From a virus: 64,000 nt of DNA. Every line of letters starts with the position of its first letter. The first letter of the stretch is position 1. The translations under genes and the position numbers were made by a program. The notes beneath the pieces were generated by a model. The model was not told the origin of the DNA. It saw only the letters and a list, made by a program, of their open reading frames with translations, and did no database searches. Below, one piece after another: positions 12,864 to 20,165 of this stretch. Location: the IMG/VR virus record IMGVR_UViG_3300044638_004201, positions 1 through 64,000 of that record; one strand, 5' to 3'.

Positions 12864-13919
12864 ATGGAAACTATGAAAGAGCGTTATGCTTCACTTAGTC
12901 CAAATCTCACACCTACATTGTGGGAAATGATTATTGAAGTTGCCACACAGGGAGTAAATGAAAATGCTTCACTTACACTCAACGCAAGCGTTGCCCCACA
13001 GGGTCGCTATGTTGAAAGAGCGATTGGTTCAGAGCGTGCGCCAAGAAACTCCAAACTGAAAATGGAACTTCCAAATGTTGAAGGACTTATTGGTGCGGAA
13101 ACTTACCTGCGTCCAAATGGTTCTGCCTACCACGCTCGTATGTGGGGAGAACACAAAGATGTGGAAGCCCTACGCAAAGCACGAGAAGCAACAACTCAAT
13201 CTGTTCTTACAGGTGTTGGTTCTCCAATGTTCCCACTTCTTTATGGTGCGCCGGGGTGCGGAAAAACTGCGCTAGTTGAAGCGTCTTATGGAAATGAAGT
13301 TATTACTCTTATGGGTAATGGCGACATTGAAGCCTCTGACCTAATTGGTTCTTATGTCCAAACTCCAAGTGGAAACTTTGAGTGGATTGACGGCGGACTA
13401 ATTCGGGCTATGGAAAATGGTTGGGTTTATTTCATTGACGAAATTGGTCTGATTGACCCAAAGGTTCTCGCACTTGTTTATGGTGCTATGGACGGACGCC
13501 GAGAAATTGTTATCACTACAAACCCTGAGAGAGGTGTTGTCAAGGCACACGAAAACTTCTTCGTAGTTGCAGCGACAAATCCAAATGCTCCCGGAGTTCG
13601 TCTAAGTGAAGCGTTAGTATCTCGCTTTACTGTTCAGGCAGAAATGACAACTGATTGGGCACTTGCTCGTAAGTTAGGTGTGCCAACACTTTTGGTAACT
13701 TCTGCTCAAAATCTTTATCGCAAACAACTTGCTAGAGAAGGTGTTTCTTGGTCTCCACAAATGCGAGAACTTCTTGCGTTTAGAGACATAGCAATAACTT
13801 TCGGAACTTCGTTTGCGCTTTCCAACCTGATTGCTTCTGCCCCTGAAAACGATAGGGCAGTTGTCGCAGATGTTTTGTCTCGTGCCTTCGGGGAAGAGAT
13901 GAAACCAGCCAAAATCTAA
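12864..13919 (+). CDS. MoxR/CobS-like AAA+ ATPase
   Basis: 351 residues. Walker A GAPGCGKT at 128-135; Walker B VYFIDE at 188-193 followed by IG; sensor-like VVAATNP near 230-240; an arginine-finger-like SEALVSRF. The arrangement, with the short Walker B insert and a VWA partner gene 165 bases downstream, matches MoxR-family pairs, which include CobS/CobT of cobaltochelatase and several metal-insertion or complex-remodelling chaperones. It would hydrolyse ATP to remodel a client. No CobN-like large subunit is in the window, so cobalt chelation is only one option. Confidence 0.85.
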   Translation: METMKERYASLSPNLTPTLWEMIIEVATQGVNENASLTLNASVAPQGRYVERAIGSERAPRNSKLKMELPNVEGLIGAETYLRPNGSAYHARMWGEHKDVEALRKAREATTQSVLTGVGSPMFPLLYGAPGCGKTALVEASYGNEVITLMGNGDIEASDLIGSYVQTPSGNFEWIDGGLIRAMENGWVYFIDEIGLIDPKVLALVYGAMDGRREIVITTNPERGVVKAHENFFVVAATNPNAPGVRLSEALVSRFTVQAEMTTDWALARKLGVPTLLVTSAQNLYRKQLAREGVSWSPQMRELLAFRDIAITFGTSFALSNLIASAPENDRAVVADVLSRAFGEEMKPAKI

Positions 13920-13945
13920 GTATCCCTGTCCTTAGGTTTTGGTTC

Positions 13946-14002
13946 GGGGAGTTGGGGATTGAGCGTGGTTCATTGGGTGTCCTTCGCTCTCCCCAACACC
14001 CC
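13946..14002. terminator. Long interrupted hairpin after the ATPase gene
   Basis: GGGG/CCCC, GTTGGGG/CCCCAAC and GAGCG/CGCTC stack in order with small internal loops (13946-13965 against 13985-14002). Probably closes the upstream message; no T-run. Confidence 0.5.
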
Positions 14003-14012
14003 ACCTTTAGAT

Positions 14013-14041
14013 TTGACAAGGAAAAGCAAAAAGTGTAGTAT
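14013..14041 (+). promoter_or_regulatory. Promoter TTGACA-N17-TAGTAT
   Basis: Boxes 14013-14018 and 14036-14041. The spacer carries AGCAAAAAGTG, a partial motif A. Confidence 0.75.
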
Positions 14042-14047
14042 CTAATT

Positions 14048-14066
14048 GTTAGGTCGGAAGCCTGAC
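14048..14066 (+). promoter_or_regulatory. 5'-terminal hairpin, copy 1
   Basis: GTTAGG (14048-14053) pairs with CCTGAC (14061-14066) around TCGGAAG. It begins at the expected transcription start and has a close relative at 17866. Confidence 0.55.
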
Positions 14067-14083
14067 AGAAAAGGGGAAATAAA

Positions 14084-15862
14084 ATGGCTCATCTAAAAAT
14101 GGGTGAAACCAAAGCACAGGCTACTCCTGTTGAGTGGCTCAAAGTTGGTAGAGACATTGGCTACATGGCTAACAAGTGGTCTCTACGAGATGATTTAGTT
14201 GCGTATGTTGGTCCGGGTGCTGGTGGTCCGGCACCTGCGTGCTACTCACCTACACAAGCAGAAGTTGAAGTAAATGTTGATGTTGCGTTTGCTAAAGGTA
14301 TTACACCTGAGGAAATTGGCGACATAACACTTCGCAAAACACAATACGAGTTTCCTAAGGCGACAGGTGCGATTATGCACGAAGCCTTCCACGCTCGCTT
14401 CTCACAATGGTCTATGCCTAAGGCGTATGAGGAATTAGAGAAGGACGAATACAACGCACTTATTCTTTTAGAGGAAAGTCGCATTGAGTATCAAGGTGTC
14501 AAGTCTCTATCTATCGCTCGTCCTTTCCTTCGTGCTTGCGCTATGGAAATTGTTATTGGCGATACAAAAGAAGGTATGGAAAACGAAACACAAACACAAT
14601 CGCTAACTAATTTAGTTGGTCTTGTCTTTGCTCGCATTGACGCAGGTATCTTAGATGAACACGAAGTCTTTGCGATTACAGAAATGATTACAGACCAACT
14701 TGGTGTAGATGTTGTTGAGCAACTACGAACAATCGCTCGTTCAGCACAAATGCACGACAACCACAAAGACGCCACAGAACTTTATCCACTAGCAAAAGAG
14801 TGGGCACGAATTGTTCGTGAAACTGCTAAAGAGCGTGGAGATGAACAAAAGCCTGAAGGTAACAAAGGTATTCCTTCTGAAATCATGGAAGCAATCATGG
14901 AAGCGTTGTCTGAGGCTTCAGATGAAGTAATGGCAAACAACTTCTCCGACTTGGGCGACCAAGAGCAGGGTGAGGACATGAGAGAGGAAGTCAAGGCAAA
15001 AGCCTCTGACGCACAAGAGCAAAACGAAAATCGTGAAATTGCTAATCAAGTGTTCTCTAAATCTTCAGGGCCGGGGCAATCAAAAACCAATAGCAAGTTG
15101 ATTGAACAACGCCAACCAACAAGTGAAGAACTATCTGCCTCTGTTCGTATTGGACAATGGTTAGAGAAAGCAAAGTATCGTGAGCGAGATGAACTACAAA
15201 TCGCAAGCGTGCTTCCACCCGGACGCCTTCGCACTAGAGCAATCGTCCAAAATGCAGCCTTGAAATCTCGTGGAGTAAATCAGCGAGTAGAGCCTTTCCG
15301 TAGAACTGTTCGCAAACACACAGACGACCCAACACTCAATGTTGGAATTATGGTCGACATTTCAGGTTCAATGGGAAGTGCTATGAACCCTATGGCTACA
15401 ACTGCGTGGGTAATGGCTAACGCAGTAAATCGTATTCAAGGAAACTGCGCTATGGTCTATTACGGAAATGATGTGTTCCCAACTCTAAAGGTTGGACAAA
15501 AACTTTCTGAAGTAAATGTTTATTCTGCTTCGGACGGAACTGAGAAGTTTAGTAAAGCGTTCTCAGCATTGGAAGGCGCACTTAACTTACTTCACGGAAA
15601 TGGCGCAAAGTTGTTGGTAATTGTTTCGGACGGAGAATACACTTCAGATGAAACAAGAAATGCCAAAGAGATTGTTGCCAAATGTAAAGAGGCAGGTGTC
15701 GCAATTTTATGGCTACCTTTTGATAATGGCAGAAGTGCGAAAGCGATTGGTGGAGATTATGCCGAAGTTGTTTTGGACATAAGCCGACCTGCGGAAGCCT
15801 CTGAAATTATTGGTCGTTCAGCAGAAAAAGTAATGACGAGAATTGGGCAACGAGTGGCGTAA
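14084..15862 (+). CDS. VWA-domain protein with HExxH motif (CobT-like partner of the ATPase)
   Basis: 592 residues. The N-terminal half has MHEAFHARF (His99, Glu100, His103), a zinc-metallopeptidase-type HExxH, followed by LLEESRIE (about 128-135), similar to the LEDxRVE helix of CobT/NorD-type proteins. A long acidic, glutamine-rich linker (about 250-350) leads to a C-terminal von Willebrand A domain with an intact MIDAS start DISGS (Asp425, Ser427, Ser429) and VSDGEY later. Such proteins work with a MoxR ATPase. Whether the HExxH is catalytic is unknown. Strong AAGGGGAAATAAA ribosome site. Confidence 0.85.
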   Translation: MAHLKMGETKAQATPVEWLKVGRDIGYMANKWSLRDDLVAYVGPGAGGPAPACYSPTQAEVEVNVDVAFAKGITPEEIGDITLRKTQYEFPKATGAIMHEAFHARFSQWSMPKAYEELEKDEYNALILLEESRIEYQGVKSLSIARPFLRACAMEIVIGDTKEGMENETQTQSLTNLVGLVFARIDAGILDEHEVFAITEMITDQLGVDVVEQLRTIARSAQMHDNHKDATELYPLAKEWARIVRETAKERGDEQKPEGNKGIPSEIMEAIMEALSEASDEVMANNFSDLGDQEQGEDMREEVKAKASDAQEQNENREIANQVFSKSSGPGQSKTNSKLIEQRQPTSEELSASVRIGQWLEKAKYRERDELQIASVLPPGRLRTRAIVQNAALKSRGVNQRVEPFRRTVRKHTDDPTLNVGIMVDISGSMGSAMNPMATTAWVMANAVNRIQGNCAMVYYGNDVFPTLKVGQKLSEVNVYSASDGTEKFSKAFSALEGALNLLHGNGAKLLVIVSDGEYTSDETRNAKEIVAKCKEAGVAILWLPFDNGRSAKAIGGDYAEVVLDISRPAEASEIIGRSAEKVMTRIGQRVA

Positions 15863-15883
15863 GTCGTTCTTGCTCAAAAAGAA

Positions 15884-15939
15884 CTCTCGGTTCGGGTGCG
15901 TCCTTCCAACGCATTTCCCACCAAGAACCGAACCGAGAG
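15884..15939. promoter_or_regulatory. Long hairpin with 12-base-pair stem
   Basis: CTCTCGGTTCGG (15884-15895) pairs with CCGAACCGAGAG (15928-15939); inside, GTGCG pairs with CGCAT. First of two tandem hairpins between the VWA gene and the next gene. Confidence 0.55.
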
Positions 15940-15948
15940 CCTATGTAG

Positions 15949-15979
15949 GTGAAGCCCCACCCCCTTTTCGGGGCTTCAC
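15949..15979. terminator. Second tandem hairpin, 10-base-pair stem
   Basis: GTGAAGCCCC (15949-15958) pairs perfectly with GGGGCTTCAC (15970-15979). No T-run follows; a motif A copy starts 8 bases later. Confidence 0.5.
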
Positions 15980-15986
15980 TTACTCA

Positions 15987-16001
15987 ACCAAAAAGTAAAA
16001 A
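15987..16001 (+). repeat. Motif A variant before the 16015 gene
   Basis: ACCAAAAAGTAAAAA, directly followed by the ribosome site GGGGAGAG. Confidence 0.65.
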
Positions 16002-16014
16002 GGGGAGAGACAAA

Positions 16015-16428
16015 ATGACATACGAAATTAAATACAACGCTATTGACCCTGACCCAGCGCAACAAGACGCAATCTTTTATACGGGCATGGGTTTAATTGC
16101 TACTGTGATTTGGGAAGGTTTCCATGTTGATGTTTATTGCGACGGAGAAACGAGAGTAAATCTTTTAGACGCACCACAAGGGCAAGTTGTTTCTAGTCTC
16201 TACAATCCTTCAGATTTTATTGAAGCAGGGCTGGATACAGATGACGCCTTGCGAGTGGCTAACGACCAAGAACTTCTTGATTGGGTAAATAACTCTTGGT
16301 TTGATTTGTATTGCGAAGGCGAACACCTTGATGCGGTATCTCACGAACTCAATGAAGCCCTAGCCATAGCGACTAACTATGTGAAGCAAGAGTGGCAAAA
16401 CTCTGAAGAACTTGACAAAGCGTTCTAA
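16015..16428 (+). CDS. Hypothetical protein, 137 residues
   Basis: Start chosen at ATG 16015 (GGGGAGAGACAAA upstream); the frame is open 22 codons further up but through a hairpin and motif A. The product (MTYEIKYNAIDPDPAQQDAIFYTG...) is acidic with several Trp residues. The last codons (EELDKAF) contain the -35 box of the next promoter. No family recognised. Confidence 0.65.
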   Translation: MTYEIKYNAIDPDPAQQDAIFYTGMGLIATVIWEGFHVDVYCDGETRVNLLDAPQGQVVSSLYNPSDFIEAGLDTDDALRVANDQELLDWVNNSWFDLYCEGEHLDAVSHELNEALAIATNYVKQEWQNSEELDKAF

Positions 16429-16440
16429 ATATGATTTACT
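16412..16440 (+). promoter_or_regulatory. Promoter TTGACA-N17-TTTACT
   Basis: Boxes 16412-16417 (inside the upstream gene) and 16435-16440. Shares the string TATGATTTACT with the promoter at 19682. Confidence 0.6.
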
Positions 16441-16458
16441 AAGCAAAGACTAGGAAAG

Positions 16459-16473
16459 GGGAAAAAGTAAAAT
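16459..16473 (+). repeat. Motif A variant at start codon
   Basis: GGGAAAAAGTAAAAT; merges with the ribosome site and covers the first two bases of the ATG at 16472. Confidence 0.6.
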
Positions 16474-17005
16474 GCACACTTGTCATTTACTGCTCATTGA
16501 AGCAGAGGACGCAGAAGAAGCAAAGGCAAAGGTTCAATCAGCGATTGAGCCTGAGGAAGGAAACTATCCGACTTGGTCTGATTGGCACGGCGGATTTGAT
16601 GAAGGACTTGCTGGACGCTGGTCAGGTTTGTTTGAGGGCTGGGAAGAAAACAGAGATGTTCTTCAATACACCGAGAACAAGGTTCTTGCTGACGACATCA
16701 TCAAACAATTTGTTGGTTATCGTTTAGAAGAAATGAAAAGCCTTCTAAGTCAGATTGAAACTGCTGGGGACTTTGATTTCAATACTTATGTAAAAGCCTA
16801 CGACCCATACAAGCAAGAGTTCAATGACGCAGGTATGAACCTTTGGCGGGCACAGAGCCTTGTAAAGATACTCAATAACGATTGGTGTCCTTACACATAC
16901 ATTTACGACATACAAGACTATACGGCGAACCTAGAGTATTTCAAGGCACGGCTGGAAACCGCACCTGAAAAACAATTCATTGTTCCTGTTGATTTTCACT
17001 ACTAA
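16472..17005 (+). CDS. Hypothetical protein, 177 residues
   Basis: ATG after AAAGGGGAAAAAGTAAA. MHTCHLLLIEAEDAEEAKAKVQSAIEPEEG opens with a ferredoxin-like beta-alpha unit, then WSDWHGGFDEGLAGRWSG, a pattern I have seen only in phage hypotheticals. Rich in Trp and Tyr. Function unknown. Confidence 0.65.
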   Translation: MHTCHLLLIEAEDAEEAKAKVQSAIEPEEGNYPTWSDWHGGFDEGLAGRWSGLFEGWEENRDVLQYTENKVLADDIIKQFVGYRLEEMKSLLSQIETAGDFDFNTYVKAYDPYKQEFNDAGMNLWRAQSLVKILNNDWCPYTYIYDIQDYTANLEYFKARLETAPEKQFIVPVDFHY

Positions 17006-17021
17006 TAGAAACGGATAAAAA

Positions 17022-17162
17022 ATGGAAACCTGTAAGCATTGTGGCTGGGAAGTAAAACAAGATTTTGGCGTATGGATTGACGCTTGGGAACACCCTGTTT
17101 GTTTTTGGGTAGGAGATGAGCCACGCCAACACGAACCAATAAAAAAGTTTGCACACGCATAA
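17022..17162 (+). CDS. 46-residue zinc-finger-like protein
   Basis: ATG 16 bases after the previous stop. METCKHCGWEV gives a CxxC pair; HPVCFW and RQHEP could supply other ligands. Ribosome site weak (AACGGATAAAAA). One of many cysteine-rich micro-proteins in this region. Confidence 0.5.
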   Translation: METCKHCGWEVKQDFGVWIDAWEHPVCFWVGDEPRQHEPIKKFAHA

Positions 17163-17168
17163 CGGATA

Positions 17169-17183
17169 AGGAAAAAGTAAAAA
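17169..17183 (+). repeat. Motif A variant at start codon
   Basis: AGGAAAAAGTAAAAA, merging a Shine-Dalgarno-like AAGGA with motif A; the last A begins the ATG at 17183. Confidence 0.65.
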
Positions 17184-17431
17184 TGAAAGTAAAAAATCTG
17201 ATTGAACAATTACAGGCATACACACCTGATACTGAACTGATTGTTGCTTACTGGGATAAAGAAACAGTAGAAGGCTACGCCTCTGGCTGGGGCGAACAAG
17301 ATAGGTTCGTGCTTACGGACGACCAATGGCTTGATGTTGTTGATAAGTATGATGACGGAGAGTGGCATTGGCAATCCTCTGCTGCACAAGATTTTACTGA
17401 CATGGCTAGAGATGTTGTTGCTAGTGAGTAA
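17183..17431 (+). CDS. Hypothetical protein, paralogue of the 9483 gene
   Basis: 82 residues. MKVKNLIEQLQAYTPDTELIVAYW aligns with the 9483 product, and FVLTDDQWLDVVDKYDDGE aligns with its LTLTDEAWLKVVKEMEESG. The C-terminus differs. Duplicated small phage family, unknown role. Confidence 0.7.
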   Translation: MKVKNLIEQLQAYTPDTELIVAYWDKETVEGYASGWGEQDRFVLTDDQWLDVVDKYDDGEWHWQSSAAQDFTDMARDVVASE

Positions 17432-17588
17432 GACTTGGAAGGCTACCTTCGTATCCCACTTCGGAACTGAACTAGACGCTGATACCAAAAGAGAAGCAGA
17501 GACTAAAGCCCTTGCTTGGTTGCAGAACGAATACGGACACGACCTTGCTCGTGCCACAGAGTTTGATGTTGAAGTTGTTGAGGAGTAA
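17424..17588 (+). CDS. 54-residue protein overlapping the previous gene
   Basis: GTG at 17424 overlaps the TAA of the 17183 gene, giving MSKTWKATFVSHFGTELDADTKREAETKALAWLQ. A longer frame starting at 17331 is out of phase over the upstream gene and is rejected. Charged and helical; unknown family. Confidence 0.55.
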   Translation: MSKTWKATFVSHFGTELDADTKREAETKALAWLQNEYGHDLARATEFDVEVVEE

Positions 17589-17599
17589 TCTCTGCAAAG

Positions 17600-17614
17600 G
17601 CAAAAAGTAAAAAC
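17600..17614 (+). repeat. Motif A copy, exact
   Basis: GGCAAAAAGTAAAAA, 32 bases before the ATG at 17646, ahead of the ribosome site. Confidence 0.8.
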
Positions 17615-17645
17615 TCACCAAAATCGCTAGTCACGAAAGGGAACT

Positions 17646-17801
17646 ATGGACAACTTGGAGATGTATGCAAATGCCATGACTTGGTGGAACTCAAAGACCC
17701 CTGAGCAGAAACTAAAGATTGTGGGAGTAGAAACTTTGGACAAATGGGTTGAAGGGATAGTCCGAAAGGAGTATCTCGCCCCTGCCGAAAGTGTGGTCTA
17801 A
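17646..17801 (+). CDS. Hypothetical protein, 51 residues
   Basis: ATG with AAAGGGAAC upstream. MDNLEMYANAMTWWNSKTPEQKLKIVG; helical with a WW pair. No overlap with other genes. Unknown function. Confidence 0.6.
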   Translation: MDNLEMYANAMTWWNSKTPEQKLKIVGVETLDKWVEGIVRKEYLAPAESVV

Positions 17802-17828
17802 ATCACATAAGATTTATGCCCTTTTGAT

Positions 17829-17858
17829 TTGACAAGCGTAAGCCTACTCGTGTAAAGT
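17829..17858 (+). promoter_or_regulatory. Promoter TTGACA-N18-TAAAGT
   Basis: Boxes 17829-17834 and 17853-17858; TTGACAAGCGTAAG matches the -35 context of several minus-strand promoters near 29-30 kb. Confidence 0.65.
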
Positions 17859-17865
17859 CTGTTTT

Positions 17866-17884
17866 GTTAGGTCGGATACCTAAT
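17866..17884 (+). promoter_or_regulatory. 5'-terminal hairpin, copy 2
   Basis: GTTAGG (17866-17871) with CCTAAT (17879-17884) around TCGGATA; starts at the predicted transcription start, like the copy at 14048. Confidence 0.55.
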
Positions 17885-17894
17885 GAAGGACAAA

Positions 17895-17930
17895 ATGACA
17901 AACGAAAGAGGGAATTGGGCTTATGCCTAG
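17895..17930 (+). CDS. Possible 11-residue leader peptide
   Basis: ATG with GAAGGA upstream encodes MTNERGNWAYA and its stop overlaps the start of the 17923 gene (TTATGCCTAG). It would couple translation of the main gene to the leader. Expression is inferred only from spacing. Confidence 0.35.
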   Translation: MTNERGNWAYA

Positions 17931-18309
17931 AACCGAAATCGCACAAGAGGTAGTAGTCAAAACTACTATCGCAGTAGCAACAAAGGAAGTAGCACTTGAC
18001 GCTACAAACGCTGGCGCACTTATCGCAGAACTCAATGCGACAAAAGACGCAATCAAAACTGCTCAGGACAAGGCGAAAGCCCTTCAGGCAGACATTTATC
18101 CTCTACTTGGATACACACTCGTAAATGGTGAGTGGGTTGGCGAAGCAGAGGTTGGCACAATCGCTGGTAATGTTGTTGTGAAGGTCGCAACAATCAACGC
18201 AACAAAGTTTGAGAAGGATAGACTTCTCAACGACAAGCCTGAACTCGCACCTGTGTTCGAGGCATACACAATCCCAGCCCCTTACAAGGCTATGAAAACA
18301 GGGAAGTAA
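17923..18309 (+). CDS. Hypothetical protein, 128 residues
   Basis: Helical N-terminal two thirds (ALIAELNATKDAIKTAQDKAKALQADIYPLL), then a short beta region (LVNGEWVGEAEVGTIAG) and FEKDRLLNDKPELAPVFEAYTI. The C-terminal pattern of a short arginine/lysine segment, PEL, and a Y before the end is seen in phage proteins next to recombination genes, but no such gene is adjacent here. Followed by a clean terminator. Confidence 0.65.
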   Translation: MPRTEIAQEVVVKTTIAVATKEVALDATNAGALIAELNATKDAIKTAQDKAKALQADIYPLLGYTLVNGEWVGEAEVGTIAGNVVVKVATINATKFEKDRLLNDKPELAPVFEAYTIPAPYKAMKTGK

Positions 18310-18324
18310 TTTCCAAAGGAAAAG

Positions 18325-18351
18325 CCCCTCACCTTCGGGTGGGGGGTTTTT
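18325..18351 (+). terminator. Intrinsic terminator with TTCG loop
   Basis: CCCCTCACC (18325-18333) and GGTGGGGGG (18338-18346) around TTCG, followed by TTTTT. Confidence 0.85.
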
Positions 18352-18365
18352 CTATAAAGATGTTT

Positions 18366-18421
18366 GGCAAAAAGTAAAAATGGAAGTTAATCAAATCTTC
18401 GAGGGAAACTACGAACAACTT
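18366..18421. repeat. Module: A (18366-18380) and B (18408-18421)
   Basis: GGCAAAAAGTAAAAA and ACTACGAACAACTT, start-to-start 42 bases. Both lie within or at the start of a 15-codon frame. Confidence 0.75.
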
Positions 18422-18427
18422 GCGTAG
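18380..18427 (+). CDS. Possible 15-residue peptide
   Basis: ATG directly after motif A encodes MEVNQIFEGNYEQLA and stops 27 bases before the 18455 gene. The B motif lies inside it. It has no Shine-Dalgarno and may simply be repeat sequence. Confidence 0.25.
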   Translation: MEVNQIFEGNYEQLA

Positions 18428-18454
18428 AAAGGGAAAACCTGATAGGGTGCATTT

Positions 18455-19669
18455 ATGAAACCAACAGACGCACTAGACATACGCGCTAACTTCAAGAGTA
18501 AGTGTGGCGATGCTCGATGGAAAGAAATAGTAAAACAAAACATTATGATTTCTTCAGGGGCAAAGTTTCTTGCAGGAAACTTGGTCTCTATTCACCATAA
18601 GGACGAGAACACAACACTAAGAGAAAAAGCAATAGATGTTTATGTTCAGGACATTATTCGTGCTGGTTCTTCAGGAGAGTGCTTCTTCGTCAAAGATGAA
18701 ATGACTGACCTTGTTCTCTTTGCTTCAGAGAAGTTAGATGAAACAGATTTATTTGACCCAACCCTTGCGCCGACAGATAAAGGGTTTGCTTACTTTGAGA
18801 AGCCTATCCCACTTACAGATGTTCGAGGTAGAACACTTTTCATAAATGTTATTACTTGGGAAAAACTATTCAACAAAACAACTGGTGAGTTTCAAGTAAC
18901 TATGTCTTGCTGGAACGATACTGCAAGAACACCTGATGATGTTGCAGTTGAGATTATGTCTAACCCCGACAAAGACTATCAAGAGTTTGTAAGACAACTG
19001 GGTCGCTTCCAATGGATAAAGAGCCAAACTGTAAAGTCTGGAACTATTGTTGGTGCTAAGCAAATAGAACTAACAGAAGAACAGATGCAAGAAATTAGAG
19101 CAATCACTTTCCAAAATAGCCACGGGTTAGACAAGAGCGTGGAAGATGTTGATGGAACTAAAAAACTAATAGATAAAGTAGTCAAGGACAACACACACAG
19201 AACAAAAGAAATTGGCGCACAAATACAAAGCAACTTGGGTTGGGATAAACTTACAGATGAGCAATGGGAAGAATACAGAAAAAGAGTAGTTACAAACCCT
19301 ACAAACTTGGTGCGGATACTTCACGCTTACTGGCTACTTATGTCGCAGACGATTGTTGAAAAAGCAAAAGAAACTGGCGATAGAACACAACGCAGAAGAT
19401 TAGAACGCGAAAGTTGCCCAACAGAGGTTGTTGTTATTCAATTCCGCAAGCGTAAGTATTACAATGAAAAAGGCGAAGAAACTGAGGACAGTAAAAAGAT
19501 AGATTGGTCGCACAGGTGGTTGGTTGGTGGGCATTGGCGTTGGCAACCATACAAAGACCCTGCGAGTGGTGGGGAAATCAAAAAGCGTATTTGGATTAGC
19601 CCTTATGTGAAAGGTCCGGAAGATAAACCTCTAGTGATGAAGGAAAGGGTTTATGTTCTCGCTAAATAA
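18455..19669 (+). CDS. Conserved actinophage/actinobacterial hypothetical protein
   Basis: 404 residues. The last 60 residues (DWSHRWLVGGHWRWQPY...KKRIWISPYVKGPEDKPLVMKERVYVL) match a motif, HRWLVxGHWRxQ then PYVKGPEDKPL, that recurs in actinobacterial plasmid and phage proteins of unknown function. The N-terminal part is alpha/beta and lacks obvious catalytic motifs. The gene sits downstream of a terminator and an A/B module and is probably a separate transcription unit. Ribosome site weak (GGGTGCATTT). Confidence 0.7.
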   Translation: MKPTDALDIRANFKSKCGDARWKEIVKQNIMISSGAKFLAGNLVSIHHKDENTTLREKAIDVYVQDIIRAGSSGECFFVKDEMTDLVLFASEKLDETDLFDPTLAPTDKGFAYFEKPIPLTDVRGRTLFINVITWEKLFNKTTGEFQVTMSCWNDTARTPDDVAVEIMSNPDKDYQEFVRQLGRFQWIKSQTVKSGTIVGAKQIELTEEQMQEIRAITFQNSHGLDKSVEDVDGTKKLIDKVVKDNTHRTKEIGAQIQSNLGWDKLTDEQWEEYRKRVVTNPTNLVRILHAYWLLMSQTIVEKAKETGDRTQRRRLERESCPTEVVVIQFRKRKYYNEKGEETEDSKKIDWSHRWLVGGHWRWQPYKDPASGGEIKKRIWISPYVKGPEDKPLVMKERVYVLAK

Positions 19670-19681
19670 TTAAATAGATAC

Positions 19682-19710
19682 TTGACAAAACTATCAAAGT
19701 ATGATTTACT
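19682..19710 (+). promoter_or_regulatory. Promoter TTGACA-N17-TTTACT
   Basis: Boxes 19682-19687 and 19705-19710, right after the 18455 gene. Confidence 0.6.
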
Positions 19711-19737
19711 TAGGTATAAGGAAAGGGGGTTAGTCAA

Positions 19738-19992
19738 ATGACTAACGAAGTTATAAGTTTAGAGATTGACGCAGAAGAAGGCGCATTTATTAATATGGGC
19801 TTGGCTCTGCTACTTGAGATGTTGAGTGAGGACATTGACAGGGTGGCGAACTTAAAGAAAGACCACCACCTAGAAAAGTTGATGTTCCTTATGGATACAA
19901 AAATGGGCGTAGGTAGTTTGTGGCGCAAGGTTCTAGTTACCTGTGGTGCTGACCCTGAGGACATAGCAGAACACCTAAGAGAGCAGAACTAA
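19738..19992 (+). CDS. Hypothetical protein, 84 residues
   Basis: ATG with AAAGGGGG upstream. Acidic and helical (IDAEEGAFINMGLALLLEMLSEDIDRV). First gene of a four-gene operon with overlapping or close ends (to 20728). Unknown family. Confidence 0.65.
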   Translation: MTNEVISLEIDAEEGAFINMGLALLLEMLSEDIDRVANLKKDHHLEKLMFLMDTKMGVGSLWRKVLVTCGADPEDIAEHLREQN

Positions 19993-19994
19993 TA

Positions 19995-20165
19995 ATGGTA
20001 ATCAAAGAAGTAGAGTTGGAATACACGCCAAACACTCTTGCTAAGTTGGTAAGAGATAACTACGGAAAAAATGCCGTTGAGTATTTGATTGGCAGACTAA
20101 CTAGCGTCATAGACGAAAGACAACTAAAAGTTTTGATTGACTATGAAAGAGGTAAAAATGGATAG
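19995..20165 (+). CDS. Hypothetical protein, 56 residues
   Basis: ATG 2 bases after the previous stop; stop overlaps the next start by 8 bases. MVIKEVELEYTPNTLAKLVRDNYGKNAVEYLIGRL; helical. Unknown function. Confidence 0.6.
   Translation: MVIKEVELEYTPNTLAKLVRDNYGKNAVEYLIGRLTSVIDERQLKVLIDYERGKNG

Noticed and set aside
14029-14039. AGCAAAAAGTG in the 14013 promoter spacer
   Set aside because: Only the first half of motif A is present; kept as a note, not as a copy.
15949-16014. N-terminal extension of the 16015 gene
   Set aside because: The extension would be translated through a perfect 10-base-pair hairpin and a motif A copy, while ATG 16015 has a clear Shine-Dalgarno.
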